Of a DNA stretch of 64,000 nucleotides, positions 7,464 through 15,086 are shown piece after piece. The DNA is from Clostridia bacterium. GTDB lineage: Bacteria; Bacillota; Clostridia; Oscillospirales; Acutalibacteraceae. The stretch spans positions 1-64,000 of the forward strand of contig JAFSGP010000015.1 of assembly GCA_017440755.1 (NCBI GenBank). Direction: 5' to 3'. Under the pieces are notes generated by a model, which was not told the origin of the DNA, ran no database searches, and was given only the letters and a program-made list of their open reading frames with translations. Position numbers and translations under genes: made by a program. How positions within the stretch are numbered: the first letter of the stretch is position 1; the number at the start of each line of letters is the position of its first letter.

Positions 7464-8747
7464 ATGAGAAAAAAGATTAGTTTGAGCACCTTAGTGACGC
7501 TGATTTTTCTGACGGTGGCGCTGACGGTTTCGCTGACGATGATGTTGGCGATTCGGTATTTCAACAACCAGATGCGCTCGGTGGAAGAGCGACAGGCGAT
7601 GTACTCCCATATCAATGCGGTGGACAGGCTGGTGCGGGAATGGTATCCCGATTTGGACGAAGAGGTGCTGCGGCAGGCGCTTTCCCAGGGTTATATATAC
7701 GGCATCGGCGACACCTATGCGGCGTACTACACCCCCGCTCGCTACACGGCGGAGCAGTTGCGTCTGGCAGGTAAAGCCACCAACATCGGCATCACCCTGT
7801 GCCTTAACAGCCAGGGCGAGATTACCGTGGGGCGGGTGCAGCCCGATTCGGCCGCCGGTAAAGCGGGCGTGCAGTCGGGCGACGTACTCACGGCGGTGGA
7901 CGGCACCGAGATAGCGGGCAAGAGCTTGTCGGAACTGCAGACGCAGGTCAGCTCTGCCGAGAAAATGCTTTTATCGGTAAAGCGTGGCAAAGAAACCCTT
8001 GCCTACGAAATGTCTGCCTATAAATACACGGTGCGCTCGGTGCAGAGCGCGATGCTCAGCGATACGGTAGGCTACATTCGCATCACCGCTTTCTACAAGA
8101 ACACGCCGGACCAGTTCCGCGCGGCGGTGGACTCCTTGCTCAAGCAGGGGGCGACGGGGCTCCTGTTCGACCTGCGCAACAATGCCGGCGGCTTGCCAGA
8201 AGCGGTGCAGGAGGTGCTGTCGTACGTGATGCCGCTGGGCGCCTACGGCACGATAACGGATATCAACGGCAACGTGACCAAGCTGTCCTCTAACGTGAAT
8301 AACCAGCTGGGTGTTTCCACCGTTTCGCTGGTGAACAGTGGTACGGCGGGCGAGGCGGAGTTTTTCGCCGGCGTGCTGCAGGAGGCGAGCTTGACCACCG
8401 TGGTGGGGCAGACCACCACCGGCAAGGCTAAGTATCAGGAATATTTTGTGTTGGAATCCGACTCGTCTGCGCTCAAGCTGACGGTGGGCGAGTATGGGCT
8501 TCTCAAGAGCGGCTCCTGGCAGGGGACGGGGCTTATCCCTGCGGTAGAGGCGGAGCTGCCGCTGGAGCAGGCATCGGTGTATATGCTGCTGGAGGCTAAG
8601 GACGACGCCCAGATACAGGCGGCGCTGTCGCAATTTGCCGCTCCGCCCACGGTAGTGACCACCACAACCACCGAAAAGACGAAGGCGGAAAAAACCACCG
8701 AGGGGACGGCGGAGGAAACCACCGGAACCACGGCGGATACGGAGTAA
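7464..8747 (+). CDS. S41 (CtpA/CtpB)-family protein lacking the catalytic serine
   Basis: A 427-residue membrane-anchored protein: signal anchor at about 8-30, a helical N-terminal region, a PDZ domain (about 105-185, VQPDSAAGKAGVQSGDVL), an S41 domain (about 190-375) and a Thr-rich tail (about 390-427). In S41 proteases the Ser of the S-A-S motif lies 25 residues before the catalytic Lys, with Gln four residues after the Lys. Here the Lys (K321) and Gln (Q325) are present in TGKAKYQ, but position 296 is Gly (motif NSGTAGEAEFF). It is probably a pseudoprotease acting as a scaffold or peptide binder for the FtsEX module. It lies 23 nt after the M23 gene. Confidence 0.88.
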   Translation: MRKKISLSTLVTLIFLTVALTVSLTMMLAIRYFNNQMRSVEERQAMYSHINAVDRLVREWYPDLDEEVLRQALSQGYIYGIGDTYAAYYTPARYTAEQLRLAGKATNIGITLCLNSQGEITVGRVQPDSAAGKAGVQSGDVLTAVDGTEIAGKSLSELQTQVSSAEKMLLSVKRGKETLAYEMSAYKYTVRSVQSAMLSDTVGYIRITAFYKNTPDQFRAAVDSLLKQGATGLLFDLRNNAGGLPEAVQEVLSYVMPLGAYGTITDINGNVTKLSSNVNNQLGVSTVSLVNSGTAGEAEFFAGVLQEASLTTVVGQTTTGKAKYQEYFVLESDSSALKLTVGEYGLLKSGSWQGTGLIPAVEAELPLEQASVYMLLEAKDDAQIQAALSQFAAPPTVVTTTTTEKTKAEKTTEGTAEETTGTTADTE

Positions 8748-8755
8748 AGAAAAAA

Positions 8756-8792
8756 GACCGATTACGGCATTGCCGTAATCGGTCCTTTTTTT
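8756..8792. terminator. Bidirectional terminator between the FtsEX operon and uppP
   Basis: GACCGATTACGGCA and TGCCGTAATCGGTC form a strong stem with T7 on the plus side and A6 on the minus side. It can therefore end both the convergent S41 and uppP transcripts. Confidence 0.9.
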
Positions 8793-8799
8793 GTGTGAT

Positions 8800-9735
8800 T
8801 TAGCTAAACAGCTGCGGGGCGAAGAGAACCACCAGCAGCACCACGATGCCCAGCGCAATGCGGTACCAGCCGAAAGGCTTGAAGCTGTGCTTCTTGATGA
8901 ATGCCATCAGGAAGCGAATGACCAGCAGGGACACCACGAAGGAAACCACCGTGGCTACCGCCAGCAGAATCCATTCCTGCGCGGTGAAGGTGACGTGGGT
9001 CACCGCGGTATGGCAATGGGCGCACAGCCCGTCGACCACCTCTTCGCTTTCCAGAATCTGCCGACAAACGCCGCAGTAATCGTCCAGCAGGAAGGCCTTG
9101 ACCATCTTCAGTCCGCTGGCGCCCAGCATGACGGGAATCGCCATAAAGAAGGAGAATTCCGCCGCCACCGTGCGGGAGGTCCCCAGCAGGGAGGCGCCCA
9201 GAATGGTGGAGCCGGAGCGGGAGGTGCCGGGTATCAGCGCCAGCATTTGGAAGGCGCCGATGCCGAGCGCCCGCTTGTAGCTAAGCTCCTCCAGCGAGTT
9301 GACGGTGATGGTGTGGTCCTTGCGGCTTTCCATCCAGATGAAGCCGATGCCGTACACAATCAGTGCGGTGGCAATCACCACCGGAACCGACAGCACGTTA
9401 TCGATGATGTCGTCCAGCAGCAGACCGGCTACCGCCGCGGGAATGCTGGCAAACAGCACCTTATACCACAGGCGCCAGGTGTCCTTTCTCTGCTCGTAGG
9501 TTTTACGGCGGGAGAAGGGGTTGAGCTTATGAAAATACAGCACCACCACAGCCAGAATGGAACCCAGCTGAATGATAACCTTGAACACGTCAAAGAAAGC
9601 GGTGCTGGCGTCCATCTTCCAAACGGCGTCCAGCAGCAGAATGTGTCCGGTGCTGCTCACCGGCAGCCATTCGGTGATGCCTTGCACGATGCCTTGCAGA
9701 ATAGCTTTAATAATCTCAATCAAGAACATCGGCAT
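8800..9735 (-). CDS. uppP: Undecaprenyl-diphosphatase with a CxxC-CxxC insertion
   Basis: Integral membrane phosphatase that recycles undecaprenyl pyrophosphate to the lipid carrier for peptidoglycan and other wall polymers. The catalytic signatures are present: GITEWLPVSSTGH (19-31) and PGTSRSG (169-175), plus the C-terminal KKHSFKPFGWYRIALG. At 311 residues it is about 30-45 longer than usual. The extra length includes a loop at about 214-253 with C221, C224, C238 and C241 (CGVC, then CAHC). This looks like a small zinc ribbon or paired disulfides between two membrane helices. YdbC is encoded 6 nt upstream, so the two are probably cotranscribed. Confidence 0.93.
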   Translation of the reverse strand: MPMFLIEIIKAILQGIVQGITEWLPVSSTGHILLLDAVWKMDASTAFFDVFKVIIQLGSILAVVVLYFHKLNPFSRRKTYEQRKDTWRLWYKVLFASIPAAVAGLLLDDIIDNVLSVPVVIATALIVYGIGFIWMESRKDHTITVNSLEELSYKRALGIGAFQMLALIPGTSRSGSTILGASLLGTSRTVAAEFSFFMAIPVMLGASGLKMVKAFLLDDYCGVCRQILESEEVVDGLCAHCHTAVTHVTFTAQEWILLAVATVVSFVVSLLVIRFLMAFIKKHSFKPFGWYRIALGIVVLLVVLFAPQLFS

Positions 9736-9741
9736 TCTCCT

Positions 9742-9963
9742 TTACAGGTCCAGCTCGTTGAGCAGGTCGCGGAGCAGAATGACCTCGTCGGGGGAGATGG
9801 TGACACCCTTACCCATCTTAGCGTGGTCGGGGGCCCAATCGCGAATGTCATACTTCGGAGCGCGGTCGTTCCAGCTCACCAAATTCAGCTCTTTGGTCCA
9901 ACCGGTGGGGGACTGGGACAGCACACCGCACTCTTTCACAATTTCATACTTCAGTTCAGGCAT
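9742..9963 (-). CDS. YdbC family PC4-like single-stranded nucleic acid-binding protein
   Basis: A 73-residue protein whose pattern (YEIVKECGVLS, GWTKELNLVSWN, PKYDIRDWAPDH, MGKGVTISPDEV) matches the YdbC family. These proteins are bacterial homologues of the eukaryotic coactivator PC4 and bind single-stranded DNA as dimers. Start has AGGAGAT upstream. It lies directly before uppP on the minus strand. The cellular role in bacteria is not settled. Confidence 0.85.
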   Translation of the reverse strand: MPELKYEIVKECGVLSQSPTGWTKELNLVSWNDRAPKYDIRDWAPDHAKMGKGVTISPDEVILLRDLLNELDL

Positions 9964-10066
9964 AACAGATATCTCCTATCAAAAAATTTATATTCAGCGT
10001 AAGACGTGGGGCGGCAAAGCGGTTGCCGCGAAGTCCTCCGCTAAAAATACAGAATGAGGGGCAACG

Positions 10067-10214
10067 TCAGTTGCGGGACAACCAATCCTCGATACGTCCG
10101 AGCAGCCCGCGTTTCGGCGGTGTGGGGCGCAGGATAGGTTTGGGTAAGGTCGGTTCACCACCGCCCATGTTCCTGTCTACGTCAGGTTCCTCCGGACAGG
10201 GGGGCGGCTCAGCG
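10067..10214 (-). other. Displaced C-terminal tail of the DivIVA-like protein (+1 frame)
   Basis: After the T6 run (minus strand, 10220-10215) the +1 frame stays open for 48 codons. It encodes a Pro-rich stretch and ends with RGLLGRIEDWLSRN, which looks like a genuine amphipathic C-terminus. Removing one T would join it in frame to the upstream DivIVA-like gene. It could reflect a sequence error, a recent mutation, or transcriptional slippage at the homopolymer. Confidence 0.4.
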
Positions 10215-11027
10215 AAAAAAGTGGCGGTCTGTGACCGGCTTAGTGGCGGCGGCCTGTCGTGCCTGCGCCATCCAATCGCCAAAGGCGGCGGACAGGCGGC
10301 TGTCGCTGTCGCTCTTGCACCGTTGCAGCGCCTGCCGACGCTGGTCTACGTTCCCTTGCAATTCGCCTAATTGAGCTAACACACCTGCCAGAACGGCCTG
10401 AACGCTGTCCAGGGTTTCGTCCGCCTGACGGTTGGCCTGCTCAATGAAGGGACGCACGATGTTATCTACGTGATGCTGGGCGGTTTCGGCACTGCCCAGT
10501 ACGGCTTCGTAGCGGGCAATCTCCTGCTGGAGCGCAGACAGGCGTGCGCTCTGCTTCGTAAGTTGCTCTTGGGTTTCGTGCAGGCGGCGGGCGGTTGCCT
10601 CCATGTTGGCAACCTGCTCCCGTGCCTCAGCCACGGCAGAAATCGCCTCGTCCCGCTGGGCGGTGAGGGCGCTGACCTCCTGCTCGGCGGCGATGAGGCG
10701 GCTATCCTTCTCCTGCAGCAGTTCTTCCATCGACTGAATGGTTACGTTCTTGGTATCCAACTCGCCGGTGGCATGACGCAGCTGTTCCTCTACCTCCGCC
10801 AGCTGCTCTTTGGCGGCGGCGGCCGCTTTTTGCGCCTCTTCGGCGGCAGCATTCGCCTCGGCGGCGGCCTGCTCGGCGGCGGCTACGCGACCGTCCGCCT
10901 CTTCAGCACGGGCGGTCAGCTGTTGCCGCTCGGCGTCCCACTCGGCGGTGATGCGGTCGATATAGTCCAGCACGTCCTGCTTGTTGAAACCGCTCAGCGC
11001 GGAGCGGAAAATTCCGTTTTCTGCCAT
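10209..11027 (-). CDS. DivIVA-like coiled-coil protein
   Basis: The N-terminus MAENGIFRSALSGFNKQDVL, continuing DYIDRI, resembles the DivIVA/GpsB lipid-binding head (residues 1-30). It is followed by about 190 residues of coiled coil rich in Ala, Glu and Gln (about 35-190). DivIVA-type proteins mark curved membranes at poles and septa and organise growth and division. The start at 11027 was chosen because AGGAGG lies at the correct distance; the in-frame upstream extension overlaps the promoter spacer and leader. The reading frame stops at 10209 just after a T6 run, and the +1 frame continues with a plausible tail. The full product may therefore be about 319 rather than 272 residues. Confidence 0.8.
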   Translation of the reverse strand: MAENGIFRSALSGFNKQDVLDYIDRITAEWDAERQQLTARAEEADGRVAAAEQAAAEANAAAEEAQKAAAAAKEQLAEVEEQLRHATGELDTKNVTIQSMEELLQEKDSRLIAAEQEVSALTAQRDEAISAVAEAREQVANMEATARRLHETQEQLTKQSARLSALQQEIARYEAVLGSAETAQHHVDNIVRPFIEQANRQADETLDSVQAVLAGVLAQLGELQGNVDQRRQALQRCKSDSDSRLSAAFGDWMAQARQAAATKPVTDRHFFR

Positions 11028-11079
11028 GGTGTTACGACCTCCTACAAAAAATGTATGGTCTCGTGCAATAAGTAACTGC

Positions 11080-11108
11080 ATTATAACACACTATGCGGCA
11101 AAAAGCAA
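11080..11108 (-). promoter_or_regulatory. Promoter of the DivIVA-like gene
   Basis: Read on the minus strand: TTGCTT, 17-bp spacer, TATAAT, about 55 nt before the start codon. Confidence 0.65.
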
Positions 11109-11169
11109 ATACTTCCATAAAAATAAAAAAATAAAAGCTCTCCGCATTGCGAAGAGCCGATTGGTAAAT

Positions 11170-11508
11170 ATCTGAGTGAGCCTGTAAGCCGAGTTCTGTC
11201 GAGAACAGCCATCTATCTCGACCGACCGTTGCCGATCGGCTCAAGCCGCCTGTCGAAGCACAGCGGGCAACTGTATCGCTTCTGTCGGCGTTGCATCGGA
11301 TAGGGTTTGCAGGGCCACGCTGTCTCCAACGTGCCGGTGAGCTCTTACCTCGCCTTTCCACCCTTACCTGTGTTGCCACAGGCGGTATATCTCTGTTGCA
11401 CTTTCCCTAGGGTCACCCCCGGCGGCCGTTAGCCGTTATCCTGCCCTGTGATGCTCGGACTTTCCTCACGCACGTAAGGTGCGCGCAGCTGTTCAGCTCA
11501 CTCAGGCT
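11170..11508 (-). ncRNA. rnpB: RNase P RNA, bacterial type A
   Basis: Catalytic RNA that trims the 5' leader of pre-tRNAs. On the minus strand the conserved cores are readable: GAGGAAAGTCCGAGC near the 5' end, CAGGGCAGGATAACGGC, GGGTGACCCTAGGGAAAGTG, then GGTAAGGGTGGAAAGGC, and ACAGAACTCGGCTTACAGG near the 3' end. Helix P1 is closed by CTGAGTGAGC (11505-11496) pairing with GCTCACTCAG (11181-11172). Gene length is about 339 nt. Ends are set from P1 and may be off by a few bases. Confidence 0.95.
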
Positions 11509-11536
11509 ACCAGTTTACCGCACTTTTGCGGTTTTG

Positions 11537-11893
11537 TCAAGCCACTCGCACCAGAGAGCGAGGGGCCTGCCCCCGTTCGGCCGCCAGCTCGAAGGCGGCA
11601 CGGGCACGGGCAACCTGACGGCGACGCTGACGGCGCGCCTGCTTATTGCGCACCTGCACGCGGTCGTGATGCAGCACCGCGCCGCAGCCCAGCAGAACAA
11701 CGATTTGCAGCAAAACCAGCACCGCGGACAGAACGGGGGTGAGGGACAGCTGAATCTGGTGGGCAAACGCCGCATCGACGCATGCTACGGTTAGGGGCGC
11801 CAAGGCTATTTGACGGGTGAGCCCGAAGTGTCCCTTCCACAGCATAACGGCAGCCGTCGCTGCCAAAAGCAAGTCTAAAATGTATGTAAACAT
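11537..11893 (-). CDS. Small membrane protein of unknown function under a LexA-like box
   Basis: A 118-residue protein with two or three hydrophobic segments (about 3-20, 27-45 and 50-75), followed by a strongly basic, Arg-rich cytoplasmic-looking tail (about 80-118). I recognise no family. The gene is supported by AAAGGAGG 9 nt before the ATG and by a good promoter (11932-11959) with a GAAC-N4-GTTC operator over the start site. SOS induction is therefore a reasonable inference. It sits between rnpB and the epimerase gene. A role as a DNA-damage-induced membrane protein, such as a division inhibitor, is possible but unproven. Confidence 0.7.
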   Translation of the reverse strand: MFTYILDLLLAATAAVMLWKGHFGLTRQIALAPLTVACVDAAFAHQIQLSLTPVLSAVLVLLQIVVLLGCGAVLHHDRVQVRNKQARRQRRRQVARARAAFELAAERGQAPRSLVRVA

Positions 11894-11911
11894 AATCGTT
11901 TCCTCCTTTGC

Positions 11912-11925
11912 CGAACAAGTGTTCT
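11912..11925 (-). promoter_or_regulatory. LexA-like SOS operator
   Basis: CGAACAAGTGTTCT on the plus strand matches the Gram-positive SOS box CGAAC-N4-GTTCG at all but the last base, with perfect GAAC/GTTC half-sites. It begins 6 bp downstream of the -10 box and so covers the transcription start. Confidence 0.65.
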
Positions 11926-11931
11926 GTTTTC

Positions 11932-11959
11932 ATTATACACCATTTGCCGATAAATGCAA
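11932..11959 (-). promoter_or_regulatory. Promoter of the 118-aa membrane protein gene
   Basis: Minus strand: TTGCAT, 16-bp spacer, TATAAT, immediately upstream of the LexA-like operator at 11912-11925. Confidence 0.7.
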
Positions 11960-12091
11960 TAGTTTTTTGCAAAAAACCGAACATTTTTTCGTTTTTTGCA
12001 GTTTCTTTCGTATTTTGCCCTGTTTCGCCCCCGTTATCTGTATTTTACAGCAAGCAAAGGGCGATAAAACGGACAATGGAGAGGAAGCGCA

Positions 12092-12124
12092 AAAAAAGTT
12101 CCCACAGCATAGTGCTGTGGGAAC
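12092..12124 (-). terminator. Intrinsic terminator of the aldose epimerase gene
   Basis: On the minus strand GTTCCCACAGCA and TGCTGTGGGAAC form a perfect 12-bp stem followed by a run of T residues. Confidence 0.9.
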
Positions 12125-12134
12125 GGGAAAACTC

Positions 12135-13016
12135 TTAACCGAAGGTCAGGGAATACGTGTTGCGGTAAATCGTCTGGGGTTCCAGCGTAGACATCTCCGG
12201 CTTATCCTCAAAGGCGGCAATGCCGGGACGGTCCCAACCGGGTACGCTGGTCCAGGGCTCGATGCATACGAAGGGGGCGTCCGCGCCGCGGGTATGCCAC
12301 AGACCGATGTATTTCATATCGGGGAATGCCATGTGCACGCTGCGCTCGCCGGTCTTGCTCTTCAGGGCAATCCCCTTAGCGGTGTTGCAGAAGAACAGGG
12401 CATCGTTATCAAACAGGCGGTGATGCAGCGGGATGCGCTTGCCCTCCTCCAGCGGATAGGGAGCGGTATTGCCGGTGTAGTAGCAGGTGTCGGACAGCAC
12501 CAGCAGCCGGGGCTCGCACACCTCGTCAAACTCCACATAGTAGTCGTCAAACTTTTCGCCGTCGGTCAGGGGCACGTTGAAGCCGGGGTGACCGCCTATA
12601 GCGAACAGCATGGTTTTTTCGTCCAGATTGTGCAGAATGGTGGCAACCGACAGGGTGTCTTCCTCCAGCGTATATACCATCTCCAGAGAGAAGTTCCAGG
12701 GGAACATCGCCAGCGTTTCCGCATTAGACTGCAGCTGCAGGGTGAGGGCGTTGGATTTCTGGTGGATAACCTCCCACTCCATATTACGGGCAAAGCCGTG
12801 AATGGGCATGTCGTAGGTGCCACCGGCATAGGTGTACTTACCCTCAATCATACGTCCGCACACGGGGAAAATGTTGCAGGCACGACCCGACCAGAAATCG
12901 GGGTCTCCCTGCCACAGATATTCGGTGTCGGTCTCGGCGCGGTAGATGGATTGCAATTCGGCGCCCATGCTGCTGACCTTGATTTTCAGCTTCTCATTTT
13001 CCAGTATATAAATCAT
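12135..13016 (-). CDS. Aldose 1-epimerase family protein (LacX/YeaD-like)
   Basis: Likely mutarotase acting on a hexose or hexose phosphate in the cytoplasm. The 293-residue protein opens with the beta-rich pattern of this family (KVSSMGAELQSI, EYLWQGDPDFW). It retains candidate catalytic residues in MPIHGFARNMEW (His near residue 73), IGGHPGFNVPL (His near 147) and a Glu in the C-terminal FVCIEPWTS. The arrangement is closer to the LacX/YeaD branch than to GalM. It is monocistronic, with its own terminator. The substrate cannot be told from the sequence. Confidence 0.88.
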   Translation of the reverse strand: MIYILENEKLKIKVSSMGAELQSIYRAETDTEYLWQGDPDFWSGRACNIFPVCGRMIEGKYTYAGGTYDMPIHGFARNMEWEVIHQKSNALTLQLQSNAETLAMFPWNFSLEMVYTLEEDTLSVATILHNLDEKTMLFAIGGHPGFNVPLTDGEKFDDYYVEFDEVCEPRLLVLSDTCYYTGNTAPYPLEEGKRIPLHHRLFDNDALFFCNTAKGIALKSKTGERSVHMAFPDMKYIGLWHTRGADAPFVCIEPWTSVPGWDRPGIAAFEDKPEMSTLEPQTIYRNTYSLTFG

Positions 13017-13152
13017 ATTTCTTCACTCCTTAATCGGATTTACGGCAAAATGGGGGAACCCATTTTTGCGGGGTAATGCCTCCGCTAAGGGGAAGCATCA
13101 TAATTATTATATCATATATATGCCCAAGGTGCAAGAAAAATGTTTGGCGCAA

Positions 13153-13185
13153 AAAAACAGCCCCCTCAGACCGAGGGGGCTGTTC
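13153..13185 (-). terminator. Intrinsic terminator of the cohesin/dockerin gene
   Basis: ACAGCCCCCTC and GAGGGGGCTGT form an 11-bp stem; the minus-strand product ends with a T7 run. Confidence 0.9.
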
Positions 13186-13195
13186 CGAGGATTTC

Positions 13196-14698
13196 TTAGG
13201 CTAAGGGATACAGGTCGGGCAGCAGAGAATGGTACAGCAGATACACCGCATCGCCGCTATCCACCACGCCGTCCCCGTTGTAGTCCGCATTCTGCGCCAT
13301 GGGGTATTGATTGGGCAGCATCGTGTGGTACAGCAGATACACCGCGTCTGCGGACGTGATGACGCCGTCATTATCCAGGTCTCCCTGCTCAAGTATCTGA
13401 ATGGTACCGCCGTTTACGGCAACGGGCACCACTACCTCGCCCGCATCGGTTGCCGCCTTCGCTACGATGTCGCAGGAAACGGGCAGAACGCTGCCGCGTG
13501 TGGCGGTGTCCTTAATGCGGAAGGTGAGGGAGAAGATTTCCCCATTGACATCGGTGTTCTCCGTAAAGGCAATAACCGCGTTTTTCTTATCCGCGTCCCA
13601 GTCGGAAAGAATCCCGTCCAGTTCTGCCCACGCGCCGCCAACCAGCTCCAGACTGTCAGCGTCGTAGGAGATGTTGGATAGCGCCACCGCCTTAAGCGGT
13701 TCCGTATCGCTCAGCGCGAAGGTTACGGTTACCGTGCTCCCAGGTTCGCCCGCCGCATTCCCCAGCTGCAGCGTGGGGACGGGAATGTCGTTTTCATCGT
13801 AGCAGAGGGGGAACATCCACGCCGTGTCTGCGTCCACCGTCTCGTCAACAAACAGGTAGTTGGGGGAGTCGGGGTCGTTCCAGCCGGTGCAGGTGGTGTG
13901 GGTTTGCATAATGTACACCAGATCGTCGGTCAGCGGATAGATGCCGGCATCGGTGTAGCCGTTTACGAACAGACCGGTGGTGTTATCGGTGTAGCCATAG
14001 TATTCGTTGATACAGGTGATGAACTCAATTTTCTTGACAAAGTTGCCGTTCTCATCGTAGATGACGTCCTTCATTGCGCCGTTGGCGGCGGCAGCGGCCA
14101 CCGAGAGATAGGGCGCGTTGGCAAAGTCCATATACAGCTTGGGTCCCTTAGCGCTATCCAGATGATAGTACCCGTCGGTTCCCTTTACCGCGCTGTGGGG
14201 GGCGGTTACGTCCACGTAGGTCAGCGTCACATCGCTCGGCAGGTCAAACTTGGACAGGGTGGCGGTGGTCTCGTAGATCTCGAAGGGGAGAGCGTTGATA
14301 TCAAAGGCGGCATCTCCTACCAGCTGAATGGTCAGGGTGGCGGTGCCGTTACCGGCCACACCGATCAGCATAGGGGAGTTGGCATAGCTTTCCTTGATTT
14401 CCTTATCGAAGGTGTTGCCTGCCGCCGCCTGGGCGTTGAACATGTAGAACAGGCTGCCGTCCACGGTATACAGCTGAGCATCACCGGTCAGAGTAAAACG
14501 GAAAATGCCCGCCTCGCCGGGGGTAAACTGCATCACCGAGATGACGTTTTCGTCGGTTAGGGTGAGGGCGGTGGTGCCGATGGTGGGCACGATGCTTCGA
14601 TTGGCTACCAAACTCTGCGCCGCTACCGAAAGCCCGCACAGCGAGCACAGCAGACAGGCGGACAGCAGGAAGGCCAGCAGTCTTTTGGTCAAGGTCAT
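13196..14698 (-). CDS. Secreted protein with cohesin-like and dockerin type I domains
   Basis: A 500-residue exported protein: signal peptide at 1-27, then a large beta-rich N-terminal region (about 30-310) that I do not recognise. A cohesin-like domain follows (about 315-430), with a TVTVTFALSDTEPLKAV start and SYDADSLELVG. The C-terminal dockerin type I has two Ca-binding repeats: DLDNDGVITSADAVYLLYH and ADYNGDGVVDSGDAVYLLYH. Dockerins bind cohesins in cellulosome-type or adhesion complexes, so a protein with both could act as an adaptor. No glycoside hydrolase domain was seen. Monocistronic, with a promoter at 14741-14769. Confidence 0.85.
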   Translation of the reverse strand: MTLTKRLLAFLLSACLLCSLCGLSVAAQSLVANRSIVPTIGTTALTLTDENVISVMQFTPGEAGIFRFTLTGDAQLYTVDGSLFYMFNAQAAAGNTFDKEIKESYANSPMLIGVAGNGTATLTIQLVGDAAFDINALPFEIYETTATLSKFDLPSDVTLTYVDVTAPHSAVKGTDGYYHLDSAKGPKLYMDFANAPYLSVAAAAANGAMKDVIYDENGNFVKKIEFITCINEYYGYTDNTTGLFVNGYTDAGIYPLTDDLVYIMQTHTTCTGWNDPDSPNYLFVDETVDADTAWMFPLCYDENDIPVPTLQLGNAAGEPGSTVTVTFALSDTEPLKAVALSNISYDADSLELVGGAWAELDGILSDWDADKKNAVIAFTENTDVNGEIFSLTFRIKDTATRGSVLPVSCDIVAKAATDAGEVVVPVAVNGGTIQILEQGDLDNDGVITSADAVYLLYHTMLPNQYPMAQNADYNGDGVVDSGDAVYLLYHSLLPDLYPLA

Positions 14699-14740
14699 GG
14701 GAACGCCTCCTTTGGTGAAAAAATAGTTAATATATGTATA

Positions 14741-14769
14741 ATCATAACACGGGCGGGTTTATAATGCAA
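14741..14769 (-). promoter_or_regulatory. Promoter of the cohesin/dockerin gene
   Basis: Minus strand: TTGCAT, 17-bp spacer, TATGAT. It lies back to back with the thrS T-box promoter (14802-14830). Confidence 0.65.
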
Positions 14770-14801
14770 GAAAATATTTACAGCGCCTTTTTTATCGCCT
14801 C

Positions 14802-14830
14802 TTGACAATTCTTTTTTTAGGTGTTAAACT
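14802..14830 (+). promoter_or_regulatory. Promoter of the thrS T-box leader
   Basis: TTGACA, 17-bp spacer, TAAACT. Transcription would begin near 14837, at the 5' end of the T-box. Confidence 0.75.
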
Positions 14831-14831
14831 A

Positions 14832-15060
14832 AGAAAAAGCGTTGATGGGGACGGCTTTCATCGGGTTCTCCCAGAGAGTGTGCGGTTGGTGCGAGCACAC
14901 AGAGCACGGCGAAACATGCCCACCACCCCGGAGTGCGTACCGACATAAGGTATGCCGGCTGACCCCGTTATCCGTCACCAAAGCGTCGTCCGGCGGACGG
15001 CGGAAATTGGGTGGAACCACGTAGCGTTAGCTTCGTCCCTTTGCGGACGGAGCTTTTTAT
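14832..15060 (+). promoter_or_regulatory. T-box riboswitch upstream of thrS
   Basis: tRNA-sensing leader that lets thrS be transcribed when uncharged tRNA-Thr accumulates. The antiterminator T-box word is seen as GGGTGGAACCACG (about 15009-15021). It is followed by a terminator formed by CGTCC and GGACG with a T-rich tail (about 15033-15060). The upstream Stem I has the AGAGAGTGTG start and a long arm. A candidate threonine specifier ACC lies near 14939-14941, in the context GTGCGTACCGACATAAGG. The specifier is tentative because the fold was done by eye. Confidence 0.88.
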
Positions 15061-15086
15061 TTTTTCGGTAAAAAGGAGCGATTTGT

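Noticed and set aside
8791-10002. 403-codon plus-strand frame opposite uppP and the YdbC gene
   Set aside because: Antisense shadow of a clear UppP and YdbC reading.
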